Position numbers and translations under genes: made by a program. From NCBI RefSeq assembly GCF_017875645.1, contig NZ_JAGGMR010000001.1, positions 2,170,001 through 2,234,000 on the forward strand: a DNA stretch of 64,000 nt. The letters are read 5' to 3'. Below, one piece after another: positions 44,948 through 53,162 of the stretch. The notes beneath the pieces were generated by a model that searched no databases, was not told where the DNA came from, and saw only the letters and a list, made by a program, of their open reading frames with translations. Numbering within the stretch: the first letter of the stretch is position 1; each line of letters opens with the position of its first letter. Origin of the DNA: Nocardia goodfellowii (GTDB lineage: Bacteria > Actinomycetota > Actinomycetes > Mycobacteriales > Mycobacteriaceae).

Positions 44948-46027
44948 TCAGCGCAGAGCGAGCGCGATGAACTGGGTGACCTGTTCGTCGTTGAAGTTGT
45001 CGTCGCTGACCAGGAGCAGGGTGCGTTCACCGGAGGGCAGGCGCGGGCCCCAGGTGCTGCCCTCGATGTTGTCGACGGTGCTCAGACCGAACTCGTTCAG
45101 GTCGGCGAGCAGGCGTTTGGTGGCGGGACGGGCATGGTCCAGAGGCGCGTTAAGCACATTGGTCGCGGTACCGAGATCGGTTTCGTAGAGCCGGATCCGG
45201 TTGCCCGCGCCCTCGACGAAACTACGTTCCACCACAAGGAATTTCGCCGGATCCAGCGGATCGACGGCGAGGATGGACGTGATTCCGTTGCTCCCGGATC
45301 CTTCGGTGAACATCGGGTCCAGGGGATAGGCGTACTGGGCGAGCAGCTGGCCGGTGCGGGCCTGCACGGTGATCCGGGTCAGCGCCCCCGTCGTGGCGGT
45401 GGGCGGCGGGCCGTCTTGGAGCAACGGCGCTTCCAGCGCGGTGACGAACAGTGTGCCGCCGGCGGCGAAACTCCCGGCCTCCAAGGTCCCGTTGCGCTGT
45501 GGGCCCGAATCCGGCCGCATCCGTTCGTTGTCCGGGATGGGGAGTTCGGCGTGGAAGGCGCCGTCGGGCCGCGCCACTCGCACCGACGGATCCAGCAGCG
45601 CGTTCGGCGACCGCTCGCCCTCCTGCGTCCAGACATAGTTTCCGGTCCACGGATCCACCCGGATCTCCTCCGGATCGACGGTGTTCTGCGGGTACGGTGC
45701 GCCGTTCGCGCCGAGCAACGGTCGCGTACCGGTGAATTCGATCGGTCCGATCCCGTTGTCGTCCAAGGTGATTCGCGTGGTGTAGTAGCGGGCGGGCTGC
45801 AGCGCCGAGCGGTCGTCGCTGATCAGCAGGTACTCATCGGGGCCCGGCAGGGCGTCGATGCCGGAAAGCCCGCCCACCGTCGTGCCGCGCAAATCGAAGG
45901 CGAACGGGATGACCCGTTCGCCGAGTAGTCGCACCGGCGGCGCGGCGGTGGCGGACGGCGCGACTGCCGCGCTGAGCGCGCACGCGAGAATCAGCAGCAG
46001 GGATCCACGACTTCGCATGCGCGTCAA
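44948..46027 (-). CDS. Secreted esterase-like/phytase-like beta-propeller protein
   Basis: A 359-residue exported protein with a signal peptide ending ATAA near residue 29. The rest is a six-bladed phytase-like beta-propeller domain: GGLSGIDALPGPDEYLLISD, VDPEEIRVDPWTGNYVWTQE, NGTLEAGSFAAGGTLFVTAL and the end NIEGSTWGPRLPSGERTLLL. It fits the family annotated as esterase-like activity of phytase. Precise activity is not known. Lies 39 bases downstream of the M28 start on the same strand, so it precedes that gene in transcription. Confidence 0.85.
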   Translation of the reverse strand: MTRMRSRGSLLLILACALSAAVAPSATAAPPVRLLGERVIPFAFDLRGTTVGGLSGIDALPGPDEYLLISDDRSALQPARYYTTRITLDDNGIGPIEFTGTRPLLGANGAPYPQNTVDPEEIRVDPWTGNYVWTQEGERSPNALLDPSVRVARPDGAFHAELPIPDNERMRPDSGPQRNGTLEAGSFAAGGTLFVTALEAPLLQDGPPPTATTGALTRITVQARTGQLLAQYAYPLDPMFTEGSGSNGITSILAVDPLDPAKFLVVERSFVEGAGNRIRLYETDLGTATNVLNAPLDHARPATKRLLADLNEFGLSTVDNIEGSTWGPRLPSGERTLLLVSDDNFNDEQVTQFIALALR

Positions 46028-46073
46028 GCTAACCGGACAATCGAACCGGCGCGTGAACGCCGGGCGAACCGAA

Positions 46074-46586
46074 CTACTGCGTCGCCGCCCGCTTCGGCAG
46101 TTTCCAGCCGGGCCGGGGGAAGTGGCAGGTGTAGCCGTCCGGGAAGCGCTCCAGGTAATCCTGGTGCTCCGGTTCGGCCTCCCAGAACGGACCGGCCGGG
46201 GTCACCTCGGTGACGACCTTGCCGGGCCACAGGCCGGAGGCTTCGACGTCGGCGATGGTCTCCTGGGCTACCCGCTTCTGCTCGTCATCGAGATAGAAGA
46301 TGGCGGAGCGGTAGCTGCTGCCGATATCGTTGCCCTGCCGGTCCTTGGTGGTCGGATCGTGGATCTGGAACAGGAACTCCAGCAGCGCCCGGTAGTCGGT
46401 CTGCGCGGGGTCGTAGCTGATCTCCACGGCTTCCGCGTGCCCCGGATGGTTGCGGTAGGTGGGGTGGTCGTTCCGCCCGCCGGTGTAGCCGACCCGGGTC
46501 GACAGCACTCCGGGCTGCCTGCGGATCAGGTCCTGCATGCCCCAGAAGCAGCCGCCGGCCAGGATCGCTTTGCGCGTGTCGGTCAC
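46074..46586 (-). CDS. msrA: Peptide-methionine (S)-S-oxide reductase
   Basis: A 170-residue MsrA. Catalytic Cys in [39 protein letters not shown] and FQIHDPTT are all diagnostic. One further Cys (YTCHF) lies near the C-terminus and may resolve the disulfide. It repairs oxidised methionine. GTG 46586 has GAGGAGGAAG immediately upstream and is preferred over longer frames. Confidence 0.96.
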   Translation of the reverse strand: MTDTRKAILAGGCFWGMQDLIRRQPGVLSTRVGYTGGRNDHPTYRNHPGHAEAVEISYDPAQTDYRALLEFLFQIHDPTTKDRQGNDIGSSYRSAIFYLDDEQKRVAQETIADVEASGLWPGKVVTEVTPAGPFWEAEPEHQDYLERFPDGYTCHFPRPGWKLPKRAATQ

Positions 46587-46683
46587 GCTTCCTCCTCGGT
46601 GAAGTGGGTCCGGTACTCCCCATACAACCAGCGGCGGCGCCCGGTTAGTTCCGTGCCTGGTCGGGCGGGTCCGGTAGCTTGCG

Positions 46684-47091
46684 GTGGTGAGCATCGAACA
46701 CGACTCGATCGTCGGCGAGGTACGCGTCCAGCACGAGGACCTGGCCCGCTGGCTGGGCGCGCCGGACGCGGCCGACGCGCTGGCCGCTTTCACCGGTCAG
46801 CTGCACGCGGACTTCTCCATGGTCGCCCTCGACGGAGCGGTCGTCTCCCGTGCGCCCCTGGTCACCGGGCTGGCGGGTGCGGGTGGTTCGACGCCCGGCT
46901 TGACCATCGACATCACCGACATCGACGTGCTGCACCGGTCGGCGGACTGTGCGGTGGTGCGTTTCACCGAGGTGCATCATCGCCCGGAGGGGCCCGCCGA
47001 GCGCCGCACCACCGCATTGCTGGTGCCCGATCCGCAGGCACGCAACGGTCTGCGCTGGCGCACCGTGCACGAGACCACCGTGACAAGCTGA
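46684..47091 (+). CDS. SnoaL/DUF4440-like small protein of unknown function
   Basis: A 135-residue protein that looks like an NTF2-like (SnoaL/DUF4440) fold: [60 protein letters not shown] and LRWRTVHET at the end. Such domains bind small molecules or act as isomerases; no catalytic signature can be assigned. GTG codons at 46684 and 46687 are both possible. Divergent from msrA by about 100 bases. Confidence 0.7.
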   Translation: MVSIEHDSIVGEVRVQHEDLARWLGAPDAADALAAFTGQLHADFSMVALDGAVVSRAPLVTGLAGAGGSTPGLTIDITDIDVLHRSADCAVVRFTEVHHRPEGPAERRTTALLVPDPQARNGLRWRTVHETTVTS

Positions 47092-47146
47092 TTCCGGCAA
47101 CCGATCGCACGATTGACGATTCGCGCCTGGCCAGTGAGTATGAACC

Positions 47147-47209
47147 ATGGCCAACTTCCTGGTGTACAGCCGGCGAACTGCCGGACGCGTTCGGACGCAG
47201 GTGGTTTGA
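47147..47209 (+). CDS. Possible 20-residue peptide (uncertain)
   Basis: ATG 47147 to TGA 47209 gives MANFLVYSRRTAGRVRTQVV. It ends 3 bases before the GTG of the next gene, so it could be a leader peptide coupled to it. The basic, amphipathic sequence looks less random than nearby frames, but this rests on little. Confidence 0.25.
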   Translation: MANFLVYSRRTAGRVRTQVV

Positions 47210-47212
47210 CGG

Positions 47213-47440
47213 GTGCGCGACGAATCCGATGTGGCCCAGGCCCAGGTCTTCTATGAACTGCTCAGCGCGGAGGCCGTGACGCTGACCGCGGCCCTCGAAG
47301 CCCGGCTGACCCGGCGCGGGGTGCCTCGATCCAGTACCGAATCGCATCTGCTGCGCCGGGAACTGCGCGAGGTGCAGCGCTGCCTGGCGCAACTCCGCGA
47401 CCGGTATCCCGAAGTGCTCGAACGGTCGGCCGGGCGCTGA
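47213..47440 (+). CDS. Small helical hypothetical protein
   Basis: 75 residues, GTG start at 47213. Predicted to be all-helical (AQVFYELLSAEAVTLTAALE, ESHLLRRELREVQRCLAQLR), with heptad-like leucines. No family recognised. Convergent with the dihydrofolate-reductase-like gene, 11 bases away. Confidence 0.6.
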   Translation: MRDESDVAQAQVFYELLSAEAVTLTAALEARLTRRGVPRSSTESHLLRRELREVQRCLAQLRDRYPEVLERSAGR

Positions 47441-47451
47441 CCTGGAGCTGT

Positions 47452-48060
47452 TCAGCTTTGGGGGAGATGCACTTTCGCCTCGTCGTAGCCGCCGCTCGCG
47501 GTCTCGACGGCCGGGCCGTACACGGTGTGGATGACGCCGGTGCTGAAGGTCCGCGCCGACAACAGGCGCAGCGGGATCGGGTCGCCCTCGTCGAACAGGC
47601 GCTGTCCGGTGCGCACGGCGATGGGGTGTACCAGCAGATGTAGTTCGTCGAGCAATCCGGCGGCCAGCAGTTGGCGGACGATCGAGGGAGAACCGCTCAT
47701 CGCGATATCGGTGGCGCCCGGCTGCTGCTTCAGCGCCGTCACGGCCTCGATCAAATCGCCCTGCAATTGTTCGGAGTTGCGCCAGGTGAAGTCGAGCCGC
47801 TGGTGCGAGACGACGATCTTGCGGGCGTCGCCCAGCGCCTTGGCCATGACGGCGTCCTCCGCACCGGCGGCTTCGCGGTCCGGCCAAGCCCCGGCGAAAC
47901 TGTCGTAGGTCACTCGGCCGAGCAGCAGGGTGTCGGCCGAGCCGAGCTGCGCGCCCACCGCCTCGCCCATCTCGTCGTCGAAGTAGGGGAAGTGCCAGTC
48001 CTGGGGGTCATCGATGACGCCGTCCACCGAGATGAACAGGCCTGCGGTGATCTTCCTCAT
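47452..48060 (-). CDS. RibD C-terminal / dihydrofolate reductase-like protein
   Basis: A 202-residue protein of the DHFR-fold family: MRKITAGLFISVDGVIDDPQ, ADTLLLGRVTYDSFAGAWPD, MSGSPSIVRQLLAAGLLDEL and LHLLVHPIAVRTGQRLF. These are typical of stand-alone RibD-C proteins that bind NADPH. True dihydrofolate reductase activity is uncertain. GAAGACC precedes the ATG on the minus strand. Confidence 0.9.
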   Translation of the reverse strand: MRKITAGLFISVDGVIDDPQDWHFPYFDDEMGEAVGAQLGSADTLLLGRVTYDSFAGAWPDREAAGAEDAVMAKALGDARKIVVSHQRLDFTWRNSEQLQGDLIEAVTALKQQPGATDIAMSGSPSIVRQLLAAGLLDELHLLVHPIAVRTGQRLFDEGDPIPLRLLSARTFSTGVIHTVYGPAVETASGGYDEAKVHLPQS

Positions 48061-48174
48061 GGTCTTCTCCTGCTTCGTGGGGTCGCTGCCCGATTCGCGG
48101 GCAGCGGAGTCAGTGGTGCAGACGACGCGTCGCCGCCGGATTAATCGGCGGCGTCGGCACCGGACCCGGCCTCG

Positions 48175-49476
48175 TCAGAACCAACCGCGTCGATTGCCGG
48201 GCATCGCGGCAGCGCCCTGCGGGTCGGGAACGACGCCGAGGATCTGGTGCAGGCCGAGTCCGCCGTCCTCGAAACCCAGAGCGGAGGCGGCCATGTAGAG
48301 CCGCCAGATCCGGGCCCGGCCCGCTCCGACCAGGGAAACGGCGCGCTCCCAATCGTTTTCGAGGTTGGCGACCCAGTGGCGCAGCGTGAGCGCGTAGTGC
48401 TCGCGCAGGGATTCGACATCGCGCACCTCGAAACCGGCGCGTTCCATGGCCAGGACGACTTCGCCGACATCGAGCAGTTCGCCGTCGGGGAAGACGTAGC
48501 GACCGATGAAGGAGCGCTTCTGCATGCGGGAGCCGCCGATGGAGGAGATGGCGTGGTTGAGCAGGCGGCCCTGCGGGCGCAGCAGGGCGCGCAGGGTGTC
48601 GAAGTATTCGCCGCTTCGTTTCGTGCCGACGTGCTCGAACATGCCGATGGAGGAGATGGCGTCGAATTGCTCGCCGCGCAGGTCGCGGTAGTCGGAGCGG
48701 CGGATTTCGACGCGGTCCGCCAGACCCGCCGCGATGACGCGCTTGCGCGCGAGTTCGGCTTGTTCGTTGCTGATCGTGACGCCGACGACCTGGGCGTCGT
48801 AGGCCGACGCCGCGTGTATCGCCATCGAACCCCAGCCGCAGCCCACGTCGAGCAGGCGCATACCGGGCCGTAGGCCCAGCTTGCGGCAGATCAGGTCGTG
48901 CTTCGCGCGCTGGGCGTCGTCGAGGGACACCGCGGGGTTCGCGGGGTCCGCGCCGGTGTCGTCGGCGTCGACGAAACGCGCGCACGAATAGGTCATGCTC
49001 GCGCCGAGTACCAGCCGATAGAAGTCGTTGCCCACGTCGTAGTGATGGCTGATCGCGGCCGCGTCCCGCCGTTTGGTGTGCAGGCCGCCGCGCAGCGGGC
49101 GCACCTCCTCCGGCGGCGGCTTCGGGTGATGGGTGAGCGCACCGAGTTTCCCGGCCGCGCCGATCGCGCGGACGGCCGCGTCCCAGCCCAGGTCGGCATC
49201 GTGTGGCGCGGACTGCTGCAGGGTGCGCAGCACGGTGAACACATCACCTTCGAATTCGAGTTCGCCCGAGACGTAGGCACGGGCCAGCCCGAGTTCACCC
49301 GGCGCCCAGACCAGATGACTGAGGACGTCCTTGGAGCGGACACGCATGGTCCCGCGAGGTTCGCCGGGAACGATCGTGCTGCCGTCCCAGAATTCGAACC
49401 GGATCGCGGGCTGGTCGCCCAGCGCGGTCCGGAGCAGCGGTTCGAGTGTCGCGGCGACGCTGGCTTTCTGGCCCAT
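48175..49476 (-). CDS. Cyclopropane-fatty-acyl-phospholipid synthase
   Basis: A 433-residue SAM-dependent enzyme. An N-terminal lipid-associated domain (RVRSKDVLSHLVWAPGELGL, RAYVSGELEFEGD) precedes the methyltransferase domain: AAISHHYDVGNDFYRLVLG, MTYSCA, LLDVGCGWGSMAIHAA (SAM site), GVTISNEQ, SIGMFEHVG. It adds a methylene to double bonds in phospholipid acyl chains. ATG 49476 is used because the family begins there; an upstream extension is Arg/Pro-rich and unlike the family. Confidence 0.95.
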   Translation of the reverse strand: MGQKASVAATLEPLLRTALGDQPAIRFEFWDGSTIVPGEPRGTMRVRSKDVLSHLVWAPGELGLARAYVSGELEFEGDVFTVLRTLQQSAPHDADLGWDAAVRAIGAAGKLGALTHHPKPPPEEVRPLRGGLHTKRRDAAAISHHYDVGNDFYRLVLGASMTYSCARFVDADDTGADPANPAVSLDDAQRAKHDLICRKLGLRPGMRLLDVGCGWGSMAIHAASAYDAQVVGVTISNEQAELARKRVIAAGLADRVEIRRSDYRDLRGEQFDAISSIGMFEHVGTKRSGEYFDTLRALLRPQGRLLNHAISSIGGSRMQKRSFIGRYVFPDGELLDVGEVVLAMERAGFEVRDVESLREHYALTLRHWVANLENDWERAVSLVGAGRARIWRLYMAASALGFEDGGLGLHQILGVVPDPQGAAAMPGNRRGWF

Positions 49477-49525
49477 GCCTCCACTATGGCCGGTGACCTG
49501 CGTCGCGGCGGGCAGCGACGCGTGG

Positions 49526-50548
49526 TCAGGCGATCCGGAGACCGGTCTCGAGATCACCGTCGAGCAGAGCCGCACCGAGCGTGGTCAGCTGGTGCCGCAT
49601 GGCGTTGCGGTGCCGCTGGCTGTCGATCAGCCCGGCTTCCCGCAGGATCGAGGCGTGCTCGCTCGCGGTGGCGGGGGTGACGCCGAGTTGACGCGCGAGT
49701 TCGGTGGTGCTGCACCCCTCGGCGATCGCCTGCAGCGCGGCGGCACGGGTACGGCCGAGCAGGGCGTTGAGGGCTTCGTTGGGTGTGCGCGGGCCCCAGG
49801 CCGTCGCGAAGTCGGCCATGTCCCGGATGGCCGGCACGACCATGGTCAGCGGCAGGGTCTCGTCCACGGTGGAGTGCAACAGGATCGGCTCCGGCCACAC
49901 GAACAGCGCGGGCACCAGCACCAGTCCGCGGCCGTCGAGGTGGCGGTCACGGCAGACCCGGCGGGTGGCGACCTCCAGCACCGGTGCGCGCCAGCGCGCG
50001 TACGGCGCGAGGGTGGCGAACAGGCCTTCGACGCCCTCGGTGGCCATCGTGCGGGCCATGCGGTCGACGGCCACGTCGAGGTAGGACTGCACATGGGTCC
50101 AGCGGTCGGCGAACGCCACCGAGTGAAAGGACTCGAAGGCGGCCGCGACTTCGCTCAGGGTGCGGTTGTCGCGGTCCGGCAGGTTCGCCGCCCAGTCCGG
50201 CAGACGCATTGTCGGCGGCCACAATTCGCAGTTCGCCGCGCCGATCACCTCGCGGCGCAGCTCCTCGCGGGACGCCAGGTGCAGCGCGGTGATGCCCTCG
50301 GACATGGTCCGCGCGCCGCGGGTCGGGGTGATCAGGTCGAGGAACGAGCCGTCGGCGGGCACGAGATCGGCGAGGACGCCGAAGTTCTCCGGCATCGCGG
50401 TGACCACCTGCGAGCGCCAGCCCTCGAAAAGCGCTGTGCGAGAACGCTGTACGGTCCGGGTGGCGAGTAGCGTCTCACCGAGCGCGCCGAGCGGCGCGCC
50501 GACGCGGACTCGCGACAGATCGTCGGGCGTGAAGTACAGCCGCTTCAT
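49526..50548 (-). CDS. ArsR-like winged-helix transcriptional regulator with long N-terminal domain
   Basis: A 340-residue protein. Residues ~1-250 form a DUF5937-like domain (MKRLYFTPDDLSRVRVGAPL, RWRAPVLEVATRRVC, GLVLVPALFVWPEP). The C-terminal winged helix is LLGRTRAAALQAIAEGCSTT, ELARQLGVTPATASEHASIL, REAGLIDSQRHRNAMRHQLT, the ArsR form. No metal-binding Cys motif is seen. Such proteins regulate unknown small-molecule responses; a target next to it is the small gene at 50589. Confidence 0.87.
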   Translation of the reverse strand: MKRLYFTPDDLSRVRVGAPLGALGETLLATRTVQRSRTALFEGWRSQVVTAMPENFGVLADLVPADGSFLDLITPTRGARTMSEGITALHLASREELRREVIGAANCELWPPTMRLPDWAANLPDRDNRTLSEVAAAFESFHSVAFADRWTHVQSYLDVAVDRMARTMATEGVEGLFATLAPYARWRAPVLEVATRRVCRDRHLDGRGLVLVPALFVWPEPILLHSTVDETLPLTMVVPAIRDMADFATAWGPRTPNEALNALLGRTRAAALQAIAEGCSTTELARQLGVTPATASEHASILREAGLIDSQRHRNAMRHQLTTLGAALLDGDLETGLRIA

Positions 50549-50588
50549 CCGGTACCTCGCAATCTCTCGCTGGTCACGCTACGCGCGC

Positions 50589-50798
50589 TCACCGCCGCCC
50601 GCGGCCCGGCGCCGGATTGAACGGATCGAGTTCGATCAGCATTTCCGGTACCGAGGGCGGTTCGGGGGCGAACGGCGCGGCACGGCGGAACCGCGTGCCC
50701 CGCAGCCATTCCCGCCCGCGCCGCCACACATCCACCGCGCTGTCCACGAACACCAGCGGGGCTAACCCGTCGGCACGCACAGCTGCCTGGTTCATCAT
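50589..50798 (-). CDS. Small hypothetical protein
   Basis: 69 residues from ATG 50798, which has AGGAGG 7 bases upstream: MMNQAAVRADGLAPLVFVDS, then an Arg/Pro-rich middle and SVPEMLIELDPFNPAPGRG. The strong ribosome-binding site argues that it is real. No family recognised. It lies 40 bases before the ArsR-like gene on the same strand. Confidence 0.55.
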   Translation of the reverse strand: MMNQAAVRADGLAPLVFVDSAVDVWRRGREWLRGTRFRRAAPFAPEPPSVPEMLIELDPFNPAPGRGRR

Positions 50799-50931
50799 CT
50801 TCAGCCTCCTGGTTAGCTTCTGTTCAGAAGCGTAGGAACCGGTGGGCCACCGCGCACCACCATTAGGCCCTGGCCGAAACATCAGGGTCATCCCGGAGGC
50901 GCGACCGGGTCCTACCTGCGACGATCGGCCG

Positions 50932-51519
50932 GTGAGACTTCCTGGGCTGCTCTTGGTTTCCGCGCCGCTGTGCATCGCCGGTTACGGCGTGATCCGGCTC
51001 GCGGGGCGCGCCGACGGGCATTACGGTCCCGGCTCCGACTGGCAGGCCGCCCACCTGTTCGGCCTGCTCGGCATGGTGCTGTTCATCCCGGTGGTGCGAA
51101 ATCTCGCCGCCGAACTCCCGCCGAGCCGTCCGCGCACCGGAATCGTCGTGGCGACGCTGATCGGCTTGGCCGCCACCATCGTCCAGTTCACCGCGGACAT
51201 CTCCTTCGCGGCGCTGGCCGACACCAAGGCCGACATGTCACGGCTGAGCCACCAGTTCTCCGACATCCCCGGTGTGCGCTCAGCCTTCTATACCGTTGGG
51301 CCGCGACTGTTCTTCCTCGGCCTGATCGTGCTCGTCTGCATGCTGGCCTGGCGGAAGGCACTGCCGAAGTGGAGCCCGCCCCTGTTGCTGGCGGGCATCC
51401 TCCTCTCCGCGTTCAGCCTCGATTTTCTTCCGCTCACCGGTGCGGCCATCCTTCTGGCGCTGCTGCCCCTGGCCGAGCGGGATGTGCTGGGACGTATGCG
51501 TTTACGCGTCGGCCGCTGA
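50932..51519 (+). CDS. Small polytopic membrane protein of unknown function
   Basis: A 195-residue protein with about six TM helices (LLLVSAPLCIAGYGVIRLAG, HLFGLLGMVLFIPVV, TGIVVATLIGLAATIVQF, LFFLGLIVLVCMLAW and the C-terminal hydrophobic stretch). The GTG at 50932 is used because the frame upstream is not hydrophobic. The end overlaps the convergent monooxygenase gene by 18 bases. No family assigned. Confidence 0.65.
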   Translation: MRLPGLLLVSAPLCIAGYGVIRLAGRADGHYGPGSDWQAAHLFGLLGMVLFIPVVRNLAAELPPSRPRTGIVVATLIGLAATIVQFTADISFAALADTKADMSRLSHQFSDIPGVRSAFYTVGPRLFFLGLIVLVCMLAWRKALPKWSPPLLLAGILLSAFSLDFLPLTGAAILLALLPLAERDVLGRMRLRVGR

Positions 51520-53031
51520 GCCGAACCAGTAGGCCAGCGCCGCGCGCAGCGTGGCCGCGGCGGTGTCGGCGGGCTCACCGATCGCGGCGGCCCAGGCGAT
51601 GTAGCCGTCCGGGCGGATCAGCAGGGCGTCGGCCGGCCGGGTGTCGGACTCGGCGGTGTGCGGGTCGACGCGATGCGCCCACTGCTGGGCGATCGCGCGG
51701 AGTTCCGGCCGGTCGGCGAGATCGAGGAAGATCGGTCGTCCGGTGGGCATCAGCGCGGCGACGCTGGTCGTGCCCTGCTCGGTGCGCAACGGGAGATCGG
51801 GTGCGAAAGTGCCGGTCAGGGCGTGATGTTCGGCGTCGGGCAGCGGATAGCGGAGATCGGTGCCCGCGATCATGGCGCCGACCCGGCGCGCGGCCGGCTC
51901 GTCGGCGAGCAACTCCTGCACGATCTCGCGCAGCGCGTCGGCGGCCGAGTCGATGCCGCGCCGCAGCGCCACCTGTGCCCGGGTCTGCTGCCGGGCGCGA
52001 GCGCCGCCGAAATGACGTTCCTCGTGATAGGTGTCCAGCAGTCCGGCCGGAGCCCAGCCCTGGACCGCGGCCGCCAGCTTCCAGGCGAGGTTGACCGAGT
52101 CGATCATGCCGACATTGAGCGCGGTGCCGGTGGCGGGCAGCAGGTGCGCCGCATCCCCGGCCAGCAGGACTCGCCCGTCGCGGTAGCGTTCGGCCTGCCG
52201 GTCCTTGAAGGTGAAGCGGGACAACCGTGTCGGTTCCGACATGGGCAGCTCCGCGCCCAGCACCCGGCGCACGCTGTCGGCGAGTTCGGTCATGGTCAGG
52301 GGCTCATCGTCGTCGTAGTCGGCGGTGTCGTCCTCGACGGTCTGCAGGAATACGCCGCCGGGGTTGGCCGCGAACGCGAACATGCCGCGCTCGGTCCGGT
52401 TGAAGCCCGCCGGGACCACGCCCAGTCCCGGGATGTCGAGGTCCCCGTTCGCCAGGAGTACCGAAGCCGGCACGCTGACCTGCGCGACTCGATTGACTTC
52501 CGGATAGGTGGTGCCGGGGAACTCGATTCCGGCGAGGTCGCGGATCCGGCTGCGCCCGCCGTCGCAACCGACCAGGTACTGGGCGGTCAGCTGGTATGGC
52601 CCGTCCGGGCCCTGGACCTCGGCGGTCACCGCGGCCGGGCGCTGGCTGAGGCCGACCACCTGGTGGCCCCGGCGGATTTCCGCGCCGAGCTCCTGGGCTC
52701 GTTCCCCGAGTAGTCGCTCGATGTCCCGCTGCGGCAGCGGCACGGCCCGCAGCGGCGGATCGGCCAGCTGGGTGAGATCCAGATGCACGCCGCCGAACGG
52801 AAAGCGCGGTGGCAGATGCGGATTCCCGCTGGCGGCTTCGAAACGGTCCAGAATGCCCCGGTTGCGCAGCACGTCCAGGATCTGCCCGGCGATACCGCTG
52901 GCCTTGGGCACATCACGGGGCTGCGCGTGCTTCTCCAGCACCAGCGGCCGGACTCCGGCCAGACTCAGCTCGGCGGCCAGCGTCAGCCCGGCCGGACCGG
53001 CACCCACGATGATCACGTCGATATTCGTCAC
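51502..53031 (-). CDS. FAD-dependent aromatic hydroxylase (Rox / PgaE-like)
   Basis: A 509-residue class A flavin monooxygenase: IIVGAGPAGLTLAAELSLAG (FAD), QYLVGCDGGRSRIRDLAGI (DG motif), GRVLLAGDAAHLLPATGTAL (GD motif), LNVGMIDSVNLAWKLAAAV and a C-terminal thioredoxin-like domain. This layout is shared by aromatic polyketide hydroxylases and by rifampicin monooxygenase (Rox). No biosynthetic cluster is around it, so substrate is open; Rox is one option only. Confidence 0.9.
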   Translation of the reverse strand: MTNIDVIIVGAGPAGLTLAAELSLAGVRPLVLEKHAQPRDVPKASGIAGQILDVLRNRGILDRFEAASGNPHLPPRFPFGGVHLDLTQLADPPLRAVPLPQRDIERLLGERAQELGAEIRRGHQVVGLSQRPAAVTAEVQGPDGPYQLTAQYLVGCDGGRSRIRDLAGIEFPGTTYPEVNRVAQVSVPASVLLANGDLDIPGLGVVPAGFNRTERGMFAFAANPGGVFLQTVEDDTADYDDDEPLTMTELADSVRRVLGAELPMSEPTRLSRFTFKDRQAERYRDGRVLLAGDAAHLLPATGTALNVGMIDSVNLAWKLAAAVQGWAPAGLLDTYHEERHFGGARARQQTRAQVALRRGIDSAADALREIVQELLADEPAARRVGAMIAGTDLRYPLPDAEHHALTGTFAPDLPLRTEQGTTSVAALMPTGRPIFLDLADRPELRAIAQQWAHRVDPHTAESDTRPADALLIRPDGYIAWAAAIGEPADTAAATLRAALAYWFGSAADA

Positions 53032-53162
53032 TCGTTACTCCCAAATCGCAGGTTCTGGCTAGGCGGGCAATTCTGCGGCATGACCGGGGTCTTGCCGCAA
53101 GCCCCCAGGTGCGCTATACCTTGAGAAGGGGAAACGATCGGATGTTCGCGGTCCGGCAAATT

